NCBI GenBank assembly: GCA_002077065.1
Contig: NAJO01000033.1
Coordinates: 124,001-188,000 of the forward strand
Origin: Cryoendolithus antarcticus
Taxonomy: Eukaryota; Ascomycota; Dothideomycetes; Cladosporiales; Cladosporiaceae
DNA length: 64,000 bases
Direction: 5' to 3'
The stretch's first letter is position 1. Each line of letters begins with the position of its first letter. A program made the translations under genes and the position numbers. Positions 43,218-56,431 of the stretch are shown one piece after another. Under the pieces are notes generated by a model. It was not told the DNA's origin. It did no database searches and saw nothing but the letters and a program-made list of their open reading frames with translations.

Positions 43218-43267
43218 ATCTTGGTTGCACTCGTCGGAGCTCCATAGTTGCATGCCAATATCTGGGT

Positions 43268-44002
43268 ATGTCTGGAACCAACCCTGACGCCACTCCACCG
43301 ACAACCGTACCACACGCATCCAGCACCGGCTACCAAGTGCCCTACAACCGAGCGGAGTCTCCTTACCGAGACCACTACATAGTCGCCTTCAGACCAGGGC
43401 ACAGTCTGGCTGCACACTTCGCCTTAGTGGGCAGAGAATTCGAGATTGAAGCAACACTCAATGAAGGCTACTATGCTAAGCTAGATCGTGAGCTCTTCGG
43501 ACTGGTTCGCCAGGATCCCGGGGTTAGGCTTGTTGAAGAAGATGGGCTCGGAGAGTTTGGTCCTACTGAGGCGGAACTTGAGCAGTCTAGATTGGCGGAC
43601 GAGGAGGATCGAGACGTGCATTCTCCTGATCCGAGCAATGCACAGACAGTCATCCCACTGGACCAGATTGGCGCCACTGAATACCAAGCGCCCTACAACC
43701 GCCTAGCTGGATATCCCTACAAGGACTACTACACCGTCGGATTGAAGCCCGGTCATGACATGGCCAAACACTTCGCCTTTTTAGGCAAGTCATTCGACAT
43801 CCAGGTGGGAAGTGATACACTCTACTATGCTAAGCTTGAGCCCGAGTTGTTTGAGACTGTACGACGAGATCCGGGAGTTGAAATGGTCGAGGATGATCCG
43901 CTTGAGGGCGAGGAGGGAGGGAGTTTCGGTCCTACTGAGGAGGAACTTGAGGAGGCTAGAGTGGCAGACGAGGAGAAGGAGAGGGCGACGGAAGGGACAT
44001 GA
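43268..44002 (+). CDS. Tandem I9 propeptide-like protein, two domains
   Basis: A single exon encodes 244 residues from the ATG at 43268, only 50 bp after the stop of the single-domain gene. Residues 22-94 and 139-211 are two further copies of the subtilase propeptide (YQVPYNRAESPYRDHYIVAF and YQAPYNRLAGYPYKDYYTVG begin them; LF..VR.DPGV..VE.D ends each). Each copy is followed by the same acidic tail (FGPTEAELEQSRLADEE and FGPTEEELEEARVADEE), so a whole domain-plus-tail module was duplicated. There is no signal peptide or catalytic domain. The first domain keeps NEGYY; the second reads DTLYY and is more diverged. A cytosolic bivalent inhibitor is inferred, unproven. A 44-nt intron could in principle fuse it to the upstream gene. 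Confidence 0.8.
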   Translation: MSGTNPDATPPTTVPHASSTGYQVPYNRAESPYRDHYIVAFRPGHSLAAHFALVGREFEIEATLNEGYYAKLDRELFGLVRQDPGVRLVEEDGLGEFGPTEAELEQSRLADEEDRDVHSPDPSNAQTVIPLDQIGATEYQAPYNRLAGYPYKDYYTVGLKPGHDMAKHFAFLGKSFDIQVGSDTLYYAKLEPELFETVRRDPGVEMVEDDPLEGEEGGSFGPTEEELEEARVADEEKERATEGT

Positions 44003-44406
44003 AGTTCTGGCATGAGACCAGGCTGGTACTTATGATCTGATGCGTGACATGAAGACTGCGTTCAACATTTGATCACGATAGATCTCCGCCATTATGTCAC
44101 CTTCAATCCCCTCAGATTTCGCGACTTCGTGCCCAACACCGTCTGCTCCCATTGCGCCACCGATTTTTGCGTCGCGCAATCCACACGCGTGGTGTTGTGT
44201 TGAGCAGCATGGCGCCGCAATTATATTCATGCCCCATGCGACTACCTTTGGTCGCTCCTGCTGCGATCTGTGCGCTCCGAGACGGTCTGACGTCCATTGC
44301 GTGACCTCTTGAGGGCACTGCTTGCGGACTGCGGTCTGAGCCTCACTTCTGCCTGATCGGCCGCTGACCTTAACTTTGATCACTGTACTCTGTCGATGGA
44401 TGTCAC
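44003..44406. other. Convergent 3' region
   Basis: Between the tandem inhibitor-like gene and the MAPKK gene. Minor open frames have no recognisable content. Confidence 0.5.
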
Positions 44407-46065
44407 CTAATCCTGCCAGTCCCATACTGTTTTCAAGAACTGAGCCATGTTCACCCGCTTGCTCTTCATCTCCACCATCCAGGGGTGCTCTAGCATTCTC
44501 CATGGAGTGGCGCGGCGATCGCCTTGTTTCTCGAGACTAGAATGTCAAGTCAGTACCCCGTCCAAATCAGAGAAGCACACAGACATGCGGATACTACGCA
44601 CCAGCATTCAATGAAGTACTTGAAGTTTTCACTCCACTTGATGCCACCATCAGCACCTCCAGCTTCATCCTTCAATTTAGGTATAGGCTGCCGCACGATG
44701 TATGTTAGGAGATCGATCAGTCCAGCTTTGGGCAGGTCCTCCGTGCCATCGGCCGGGAAAGGAAATCGGTGTTGCGCGACTTCAAGCAGTGTCACGCCGA
44801 GACTCCAGACATCTGAGGTGATCGTGTAGCTTTGCCCCGTGATCCGCTCTGGAGCCATGTAGTACGATGTGCCGATGAATGTATTCGCATCTCCCTTCGT
44901 GCCGAACTCACCACTCACACCGAAGTCGCATAGCTTCACCTCCCCGGCCCTCGTGAGCAAAATGTTGCTCGGCTTGATATCCCGATGTATGATCCGATGG
45001 CCGTGCAGATACGTCAAGCCGTTCAACACACCCTCGCTGACCTTTCCTAGCACTTTCTCTCCTGTCCTTCCGCCCAGCTTTTTGACCTCGAGGTACACCG
45101 AGTGCAGGGAGCCGCCTTCACAGAACTCCATGCTGATGCCTATAGAGCCTTGCGTGTCGTCCATGTAGGCGCCATAGTATTGACAAATGTGTGTGCTTGC
45201 ACAGGATTTGTTGAATGAGAGTTCGCGGACGATCTGTTTCTTGACGTCTGGGTTCGGGTCTGTGGTGATTATCTGCAAGTCATCAAGTCAGTAATTGTCT
45301 TGCGAGTCGTTTGTGTCCTCCGGTCTGACAGCAGGGACGTACCTTCAAGGCGAACACCGTCTTCCCTCCCTTGAGTATACACTTTGTCACTGCACCTCCT
45401 GCTCCCTCTCCGAGAGAGCCTAGCTCCACTATTCTTCCCTCCTTACTGGCAACCTTCCATCCCGCATCATCCAGGTCTTCCACGTCCAGTGGTCTGCCCT
45501 TCTCTAAGCTCAGCTTCTCCAGATCCGGTAGCCCCTGCATGCTGTTCTCCCGTTCCATTCCCACACCTCCGGAGTGCGCACTACTGCTGCTGTAAAGTGA
45601 CCCAGCTGCTGACTCGGGATCATTTGGGTTTCGCAGCATCTCCGCGAAGTTCAGTGCGGAGTAGGAGGAAGTCGTGCTGACTGAGCCACCGTGATTACTT
45701 TGTCCGAAGCTGTTCGTTCTGCTATGAGCGCTATCATCGCTGCTGCCTCCGCTCGCGCTCAACCCAAGTCCACCACCAGGCATCTGCAGTGGAGGTAGCC
45801 TCCGCTTCGCTTGAGCATTCTCTTGTGTCTGAGGTGTCTGCACATTGCCCATGGGTGTTGCCAGGCTGAGTTTCGGTGGCGCTTGGCGAGAGGGGATCTT
45901 GAGGGGAGGGAGTGCTGAGGTCTCTGACATCGGCGGAGCCGCAGCACTGTTCACTGGTCGTACATTCGGTGAGGCAGGTATCGCGAGGCCAAGTCGAGGT
46001 GGTTTTGCAGAGTTTGGTTTGGAGCCGGGTATTGGTGGCCGTAGGAGAGGGACTGGGGATGCCAT
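44407..46065 (-). CDS. MKK1: MAP kinase kinase of the cell-wall integrity pathway
   Basis: Three exons (46065-45343, 45272-44602, 44536-44407) encode 507 residues. The start at 46065 gives [13 protein letters not shown], the usual opening of fungal Mkk1/MkkA; the frame upstream has only GTG. About 210 residues of Pro/Ser-rich regulatory region precede the kinase domain. That domain has the glycine loop [14 protein letters not shown], the catalytic loop [28 protein letters not shown] with activation Ser/Thr sites, and GTSYYMAPE. The short last exon ([18 protein letters not shown] then [13 protein letters not shown]) was recovered by splicing and carries the Mkk1/2-type C-terminus. It should relay Bck1/MEKK signals to the Slt2/Mpk MAP kinase in wall stress. 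Confidence 0.92.
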
Positions 46066-47754
46066 GTCTGAGCGGATGGGAGGAGGAGAGCTGAGGTCCG
46101 GGAGTTGAGCCACGGTGGGCTGGCGGTTGGAAGCGGCCGTCGAAGAGGTGCAAGACCTCCTGACAGCCTGAGGATGAGTGTCGGGTTCCGAGTGAGTGGG
46201 TATGCTGTTTCAGGTGGAGGGGCCGATCGTGTATATGCAGTACTGTGGTCCGGCTTGGTGACTATGAGTACTCCTTCCCTCGATAGATCACCGGTAATTG
46301 GCAGGAATCGTGCGTATAATGCTCAGAAGGATATCTCTTGTGACACTTGCATGGGGCACAGTCGCATGGGTGTACTACGTCAAATCGTTCGAAGCTCAGG
46401 CGCTGACTGAGGGATATCGATCGTTCTTCTCTAGGGGTTGTTCGAGTGGTGCGAGTTGTCCAGGAGATGCAGTTGGCGGGATATGCAGCTTCGGCCCAGA
46501 TGTTGGTTTGTAGATTGCAGTAGATTGGCCTCGTGGAGTCGTAGTCTACAAGCCTTCCGCTGTAGATTGATGATGCAGGGTACGTGCGGAGCGTTTTGAC
46601 CGGTAGCCGCGCGGACTACGATCCTTTGATTCCAGCGGCTACAGTGAACTCTACTTGAGGCAGTTCTGTGATCTTCTGAGTCCGTTACCTTAAAGGCTGG
46701 GAGCATTGATCGGTCCAGGAAGGTGCGAGGGAAGGCTGAAGAAGTGAAGTCTGCAGTATCGATGTGTTGGTCAGGTGTCAGCCCATCCTACTGCCTCACC
46801 GGACCGCGCCAATCACACACTCAGCACCAGGGTGAAACACAGAGCAACGCGGCGCTTGTGGACTGGCTCTCACTTCTCCACCTTCTACACATGCACTTAC
46901 GAGAATCGCATGCTACATGCGGCACTGATCGGCCTGGACTTGGCGTACTTCCTCACCTCATCACTACTGTCGCGTCAAAGTCCTCCATTCAGCCCAGTAC
47001 CAAGCCCGATCAGCCCATGCCTGAAATTCGGCTTCACATGCAACCATGCTGTACTCTGGCCCCTCTCCACCACGGCTGCCGATCCTGCGTGTATACCAGG
47101 TCGCCTATCGCCGCCGTAGGGCTGTTGAACCTGCATGGGGGCGGCAGAAGCTGACATGCTGACTACGCTTTGTACCACTAGTTGCTCGCATGGCACGTGG
47201 GATTGACGGAAACAGGTGAATAAACTTCCGAACGACCCAGCCATTGATGAAAGGCAATGCTCGGGCATAGCAAGGTAGCTCGGCTCTTCCACATATGTGG
47301 GCAAACGCGAGCATTTTCCGCTTGTAGATCAGGACCAACCCGCAGCGACAGTAAGTGATTTGGCCCAAGTATTGTGGGGAGACACTGGTTGGTGCAGGCA
47401 TGTTCGTTGCAGAGGCCATGACCTCTCTCAGTGGTACAGCGACAGTGGGACGACACTGCCGGCTAGCATTAAGACCATCTGACTTGCAGGGAGCGGAAGC
47501 AGCCTCGGAGAACTCCCTGAGCTCCACCATCGCTGACTACAGACTGGCTTGTCAAGCCGTCGTGCCGTGAGAGGGCCATCACCTCTCCTAATGCCTGAGA
47601 CGTGACCATGCTTCCACCCGAGCGCCCGCCCCCGCGTGGCTATGAAGCAAGTCAGGCTAGCATAGCGGCAGTAGCACAGCACTTCAACAACGCGAGCGGA
47701 CTGATGAAAAGTCGCGCTGTCTCAGATCTTAGTTCAGCCCCTTTGGCCCAGACC
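46066..47754. other. Long intergenic region
   Basis: 1.7 kb upstream of the MAPKK gene. Several open frames of 80-140 codons occur on both strands, but none shows a domain, signal peptide or coherent splicing. I see no gene here. Confidence 0.5.
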
Positions 47755-48167
47755 TCATTTCCTCCCCTCCACCATGATCAGGTGATACCCCTCGCTTGTC
47801 TTACACTCTGCCCACTTCGGACTCGTCGTACTCGATGCCTCGAGTCCGAAAGCCACAGTCTCGAATTCCGGCAGCAGTTGGCCCTTGGTCTTCCAACCAA
47901 GTGAGCCTCCTGCGAACAGTAAGCTTGGACATTCGCGATGGAGATGAGGAGTGAAGTCAACGCACCAGCCCTCGCCTTGTCTTCCGAGTATCCCTCGGCG
48001 ACTTTGTTAAAAGCAACACCCTCATTCAACTTCGTAAGGGCTTCTTCCTTCTTAGAGTGTTTGGCACATAGTATGTGCCGTACGTTGATAGACTGGGCGC
48101 CAGAGACTTTGGACTTCGTATCTGCCTTGTCTGACGTAGCAGCTTTGCCTTTGCCTTTTGGTGCCAT
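47755..48167 (-). CDS. PAR14-type parvulin prolyl isomerase
   Basis: Two exons (48167-47966, 47909-47755) encode 118 residues. A Lys-rich N-terminus (MAPKGKGKAATSDKADTKSK) is typical of PAR14/PIN4, which in human binds DNA and pre-ribosomes. The parvulin domain has VRHILCAKHSKKEEAL and GYSEDKARAG, then, after the 56-nt intron, GSLGWKTKGQLLPEFETVAF, with a C-terminal EGYHLIMVEGRK. There is no WW domain, so it is not Pin1/Ess1. It catalyses cis-trans isomerisation of Xaa-Pro bonds without a phosphoserine requirement. Confidence 0.93.
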
Positions 48168-48950
48168 GCTATCGACTGCCGCGTCTATAGCTGGTTGTGT
48201 CGGGCAATGGAATGCACGTCAGGTCAAGTCCAGCGCAGCATGCTCTCCACGCACGGGCCATATCAGAATCACTTCACGATCGGACATCAAGCATCCACAC
48301 GAGGCACGAGGTTAACGGGACAAGTTCAGTTAGTCCATAGCCTAGTAGAACGCGCTCAGGCCCGGGACGTGGCTATGTCCACCCTGTCGAGTCGTCCACA
48401 TCGCTTCACATATGCGATGAAGTCATGCTCCGTGTGATGAGTGAACGAAATGTCAGCAGCCTGAGCTATTCCAAGATTCACGGCTTCTGATTGGCGGTAC
48501 TTAACAACAACACTATTCTGATTGCCAAGCATGTCGAACCACTTGGAGGGACATCACCTCGCAATCTCACCATGAGTGAGGGATGTCCATGATGCTCACA
48601 GGTGACTGTAGTCAGCGACAGGCCTGGCGCCCTGTCGCTTCTCAGGAGAGACGTGTCCAGATCGACTTCGGCCGCATGAAGCCACTACAATGATTTCGCG
48701 TCATGAGTGAACAGCCACGCGGTGGGAAGGATGTAGAGTCCACAGCAGGTAAGAGAAAGCTGCTTCGTAATGCAATATTAACGCAATGGCATCGTGGCGA
48801 CTGCAACAGCCACAGGTATAAAGAAGCATGACCCGTCGTGAATTGTTTGAAACTACACTCCTCAGCCAACACTACCCAACATTACCCAATTACACTTGGT
48901 ACCACCCAACACCACCCAGGAACTCCATCCAACCCAGTCAATCACACACA
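48168..48950. other. Divergent intergenic region
   Basis: Between the parvulin gene (minus) and the extended SDR gene (plus). The last 100 bp are rich in ACCCAAC-like repeats just before the SDR start. No gene is seen. Confidence 0.5.
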
Positions 48951-50105
48951 ATGCCCTCCCAGCTCGTTTTGATCACCGGTGCGACAGGCCACATCGGATT
49001 TCGCGTTCTTGTGCTAGCCCTTAAAGCTGGTTATCAAGTCCGCGCGAGTGTCCGCACCGAAGCCCAGATCAAGAAGCTTTCCAACACCCCCAGCGTCAAG
49101 GCCTATCCCGGCAAAGTCGAGTTCGTGCTCGTCAAGGACATCACGATCCCTAATGCCTACCGTGAGGCACTCGAAGGCGTGACGGACGTGATTCATGTAG
49201 CGTCGCCGATCCCGAGCGCGGAGTCTGTCGCTAGTGGCGAGAAGGTCAGTACCGATGTTCTTGCTGTGGAGTTGAAAGCTCGACGACTTGCTAATGGATA
49301 CGCAGCCCAGCTGGACGAAGGTCTTTTACGATCCCGCCCTGAAGGGCACCCTCAGCCTGCTCGAATCCGCGAAGCAGACTTCCAGCGTTCGACGTGTAAT
49401 CATCACCTCGAGCGTCATCGTCACCGGAAAGGGTGACGGCAAGCAAGTCGATCGTAAGCCTCTCCTGCTTCGTGCCTTCTACCCATGAGGCGTATCTAAC
49501 ACGTCCATGCACCAGCCTACTCCGTCTCCGAAGCCCCACCACTCGAAGCCGCCGAGCAGATCGAAGACGTCTTCCAAGCCTACGCAGTATCTAAGATCAT
49601 GTCCCATCAAGCCGCCACAGACTTCGTCAAGCAGAACAAAGTAGCATTCGATCTCGTCCGCGTCCTGCCGGGCTACACTCAAGGCGAGAACGAGCTCGCC
49701 GAGAATCTCAAAGACCTCGCCGCCGGCTCTAACGGCGCTTTGCTCGCCACCCTCACCGGTGAACTTGACCCGAACAAGAAGCTGATGGGCCAAGTACTGC
49801 TCGAAGACGTCGCGAAGGCGCACGTCCTCGCCTTAGACCCGAAGATCGCACCGCACCTTACCAACTTTGCAATCGTTGGTAATAACGGAGCTGGTATTCC
49901 GTGGGATGAGCTGGCTGAGACCGCAGAGCGCTTGTACCCGGACGAGGTCAAGTCTGGGGTCCTCAAGCCGGTCAAGGGGCAGCAGGATCTCAGCTGGCCG
50001 GTCGATGTGAGCTCCAGTGAGAAGGCGCTTGGGTTCAAGTTCGCAGGTGGCGAAGAAATGGTCAAGAGTTTGGTTGGTCAGTACTTGGCGCTTGCTGCGA
50101 AGTGA
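48951..50105 (+). CDS. Extended SDR, dihydroflavonol-reductase-like
   Basis: Three exons (48951-49244, 49306-49453, 49516-50105) encode 343 residues. The NADPH-binding motif is LITGATGHIGFRVL near the N-terminus. HVASPIPSA is the family's NADP-site motif. VRRVIITSSV supplies the catalytic Ser/Thr region and YAVSK the YxxxK pair. This is the cinnamoyl-CoA/dihydroflavonol-4-reductase type (ketoreductase or aldehyde reductase in fungi, Gre2-like). The two introns (61 and 62 nt) were placed to restore GEK-PSWTKVFYDPALKGTL and KQVD-PYSVSEAPPLEAAE. The substrate is unknown; there is no surrounding metabolic cluster. Confidence 0.9.
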
Positions 50106-50358
50106 GTGCTGTAGTGCGATTGACACCGCTGTGTTGTCTTTGTGATTTCAGGGCGGCGAGGAGAGGTGATAGGTTGCTGAACAGATAGATCGTACGCATT
50201 CAGGGATCCGAACGGCAGCGCCATGTGACGACTGAAAGGCGCGCGAGAGCAACCATTGCTTACAAACTAGAGTCAAATCCTGGTTCGAGGTACATCGCTA
50301 GTACAGAAGGGTATTCGCGCAGTTACATTTCGTGAGTATCGTCAGCAACCATCCACGC

Positions 50359-51363
50359 TCACGAGCGCTTCTTATCGGCCCCAGTAGCAGCATCCAGACC
50401 TTGGACGATCTCCGCGCCGAAAACGTAGCCGAAGTACAACGGAAAGATGATCCATGAGCCACTGCGAGCAATTAGCGGTATCCTTCCGTCGAACATTCAC
50501 TAAAGCGTCCACGTACTTGGGAATGATCCACAAGAAGATCAACGACAAGAAGTCGTTATGTCCCACGCCCTCAAATCCAGAATACGCTTCGTTAAGCACT
50601 GTCGCAACTGTCAGCATGGCCGCGTACGCTCTCCTTCTCCGTGCAACGCAAACTTACTGTACAGGATTGTCTTAGCAAACGTCAACACAAAACACGAATA
50701 CCCAATTAAAACCGCCACCGCCGCCTCCCGGCCCTCCAGAGTCCTCGCCTCACCAAGCTTCTCCAAGAAACCAAGCGACTCCCTGTCTGGCGCACCTCGT
50801 CCCTGTCTGCTTTCCGACTTCCCATACGCATACACAATATAAAGATACACCCCATACATCGCCGTCTCAACCAGATTCACCGTCCCTTGCGCACCCGTGA
50901 AGCCCAGTCCATTCCAGTACGCGGCGGGCGAGTAAACCATATCCACGCGCCCGTATAGCTCGTAGGGAGTCCAGATCGGGGCGTGTAGCCAACGGCCTGG
51001 CAGGGTGTGGGGTCGAAGGAGAATGTAGCCTGTATCCCATAACACCAGCGGCAGCGAGATAGCGAGCCAGAGTAGCGTGAGATTCGAGGGCGTGTGGGAC
51101 CAGCGCGATCTTGCTGTCGGGGTGGAGCGGGGAGGAAGGGTTGTCAGGGTGCGGGACTTCGTAGGCGAAGTTGAAGATGACGGCGCGAGGGAAGTGAGGG
51201 TAGAGGGTAGCGACATCTTGGGCGGCGATTGAGTGGGTTTGGTGTCCTCGGGCACGACGGAGGAGCGCGTTGTGCGTTTTGAAGGGGAGGGTTTCGGCGT
51301 GGGTTCGGTCTCGAGAGTGGATGTCGCGTCGAAGGGCTTGGGGTGATTGCGGGTTGCGACCAT
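50359..51363 (-). CDS. EXPERA-like multipass membrane protein
   Basis: Three exons (51363-50658, 50598-50517, 50461-50359) encode 296 residues. The first ~95 residues are disordered and rich in Ser/Thr/Pro. Four hydrophobic segments follow: LTLLWLAISLPLVLWDTGYIL, a segment around VNLVETAMYGVYLYIVYAYG, AAVAVLIGYSCFVLTFAKTI, and DFLSLIFLWIIPNGSWIIFP. The final PNGSWIIFPLYFGYVFGAEI resembles the end of EXPERA domains (EBP/TM6SF/sigma-2 receptor superfamily), which bind sterols or other lipids. The domain assignment is by pattern only. Both short downstream exons were recovered by splicing and end KKRS. Confidence 0.65.
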
Positions 51364-51748
51364 GTTTGCGGTTCTGGAGGACGATATATGTACAAGTCGA
51401 CAGGAGACAATGGTACGATTTGCGGGTGACGCGATCGTAAGTTGAGGCAGTGCGATGTAATGCGAGAGAGAGGCGCGTCGGGGACTCGAGGTCGTAGTAA
51501 TGGTTTGACCCCACGTCCACCCCACCTGGGGGAGGAGGCGTGTTTGTTTACGCTCGGAGCGCCACGACCAGACGATCGCAAGTCGTATTCGCTAGTGTCA
51601 CGAATGCCGGTAATACCGTCAGTCTTATTACCAAGGAGAGTAAACATTAAAAGACTAGAAGTGTATGAGTTGTTGTGAAGTCCATCTTATATGCGATATG
51701 TAGTAGCCACCAGCCAGCTAATGCTCACTACCACCATTCATCCATACT
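51364..51748. other. Intergenic region
   Basis: Upstream of the EXPERA-like gene and downstream of katG (both minus). No gene is seen. Confidence 0.5.
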
Positions 51749-54529
<2,781 letters not shown>

Positions 54530-54988
54530 ATGTCCGGTCGTGGCGGCGCAGGCAACATCCAAGCCGTGCACTATGAAAAGGATAGAATCGCCAACGACCT
54601 GGAGTCTGGCTCGAGGACTGCAGCGAAGGAAAGACCTACTGTCGTCGAGGTGAAGCACAGCGATCAGCAGTATGCGCACTCGGGTCGTGGTGGCGCGGGC
54701 AACTACTACAGCCCCAAGGAGCTGAGCGAGTCTGGCAAATTCAGTACTGGCGACGCAGCATCTACAGCATCCGGATCGATAGCGAGCACTCAACCCGTAA
54801 GGAAGTATGGCCGAGGCGGAGCTGGCAACTACGAGTCCAGCGGTACTGTTTCTGTTCAAGCGAAACCTCAGGACGAGGCAGCAGAAGCGGACCGGCGCGC
54901 CAGGCTCCAAGACGATATCGAAAAGGGTGTCAGCGAGCAGCTTGCATTTCCCTCTAAGGCGAAACTGCCAGGTGTGGAGCCATACTGA
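54530..54988 (+). CDS. PAR32-like (DUF3602) GRGGAGN-repeat protein
   Basis: A single exon encodes 152 residues. GRGGAGN occurs three times, at residues 3-9, 52-58 and 94-100, spaced 42-49 residues apart in an otherwise disordered, charged sequence. This is the hallmark of the DUF3602/PAR32 family. Yeast Par32 becomes phosphorylated on TORC1 inhibition and regulates ammonium transport; the conserved repeats are thought to be its functional contacts. Whether this protein does the same is inferred. There are no membrane segments or signal peptide. Confidence 0.88.
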   Translation: MSGRGGAGNIQAVHYEKDRIANDLESGSRTAAKERPTVVEVKHSDQQYAHSGRGGAGNYYSPKELSESGKFSTGDAASTASGSIASTQPVRKYGRGGAGNYESSGTVSVQAKPQDEAAEADRRARLQDDIEKGVSEQLAFPSKAKLPGVEPY

Positions 54989-55865
54989 GACCTTAAAGTC
55001 GCCGCGATGCTATCGAGCTTCGTCGAGCACGCAGTGCCTCCTCGGCCAAGCCACGAGATCTACCCACTATCACCGCTGCATGCGCAGCACGATAGGTGTC
55101 ATCATTTCTGAAGGCACTCATTGATGCACCACGTGAGACTTTCCGCATATGAGTCCGCGCAGGCGTCAGGCTTCCGCAGCCACTCCGTTCACGAGTTGCA
55201 CCAATGCGTCGAGAGGATGCCTTCGATCTCTCATCGATATACACCCGAGCTGCATACGATGTCAACGCAAGCATCCGCTGTCAGAGCAGCAAACCGCCTT
55301 TAGGGTTACTTGGTCGCACGAAACAAGTCCACATGGCCACTGCCGTGCGCCCATCAAAAGCCAAATGCTGATTACGTGTCAACCTCAAACACCACAACAA
55401 AGGCGACGCAATTGCCTCAAAACAGTACTTGGACTCAGGGCTTGGGTCTCTCTGATGCTGTGCGATGAATTGAGTGGCGTTGTAGGTACTCGTAACGTAG
55501 CATTGCGGAGTGTAGCTATGCTGTGAGAACCGAAGGCAAACAGTATCGGTGCGCCTGAAAGTCAACAACAGCAGCGCTACACTGACAGTGGATGCATCAA
55601 TCGCATATTGTGCGATGGAGAAGGGACACATGGGAGGTGGTATAAAGCAAGGCAAGAGAGCCTGCCTGGATGTTAACACAAACACAGCACAGACTCCACA
55701 CCTTCATCGAGTATTCCTATCTCTCAGCTTTGCATTTTCTCATCGCCATACCTGCTGAGGAGACCTGCTCTCCCTCGTACGCCGTCAACGCCCAAAATTC
55801 AGTCACGATCATCGAAGCGCTACAGGTAGTCTAGCGCCAAGAAACCCCATCGACGAACCACAACA
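54989..55865. other. Intergenic region
   Basis: Between the PAR32-like gene and the secreted Cys-rich protein gene, both plus strand. No gene is supported. Confidence 0.5.
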
Positions 55866-56235
55866 ATGCAGCTCTCAACCCTCCTACTCGCCCTCCTGAC
55901 GACGACCTCCCTCGCCGTCCCGGCTCCTGCCGCCATTTACAAACCCAAGAACGAAATCTCTGCCCCCCGGTCCTCCTTCCATTACATGCTCGATCTCCCC
56001 TCCACTTTCGAAGGCTCTCCTCTCGAACGCCGCCAGGAACGTTGCGACTGGGACCAGACTTGTCTCCACCTGTTCACGCAATGTGTCAAGACTTGCAAAT
56101 CGTTGAAGAATGGTGATTGGTCAGTCGTGTTGTTTGGAAGATGCTGATGAATGAATGCTGATGAGATGGTGTAGCTTTGATGCGCAGTCTAGCCCTGCTT
56201 GCGAGAGATGCAGTGTGGCTATCGCCGGATGTTGA
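55866..56235 (+). CDS. Small secreted protein with eight cysteines
   Basis: Two exons (55866-56119, 56175-56235) encode 104 residues. The signal peptide is about 1-17 (LSTLLLALLTTTSLAVPA). A dibasic RR near residue 57 (SPLERRQERC) looks like a Kex2-type site separating a propeptide from a ~47-residue mature core. All eight cysteines lie after it (RC, TC, QC, TC, DC, AC, RC, GC). The 55-nt intron splits the fifth cysteine codon; splicing is needed to restore it and the last three cysteines. Compact size, secretion, Kex2 site and even Cys count fit an apoplastic effector or defensin-like protein class. No family is recognised and no function is claimed. Confidence 0.78.
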
Positions 56236-56431
56236 AGGGAACTGAGCGCGCCAAGAGTAGATGGTTGAAGTGTTGGGAGGGTAACTGGTCGATCCTCGTG
56301 ATGGTGTTGGGTACCTGACTAGGTCTGGTCGCTGGATATTGGCCGCTGCGTATTGGATGGGAGGGGTAGCGTTGCGGCCGTTGAGGGCTTGATGGGGACC
56401 TAACAACTTATCACGCAGCATCGCTAAGTAC

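Noticed and set aside
46723..47530. Overlapping ORFs of 90-143 codons on both strands between the MAPKK and parvulin genes
   Set aside because: No homology signal, no secretion signal, and frames on both strands of equal length, as expected by chance in GC-balanced DNA.
50281..50310. GGTTCGAGG sequence resembling a tRNA B box
   Set aside because: No matching A box, acceptor stem or cloverleaf could be drawn around it.
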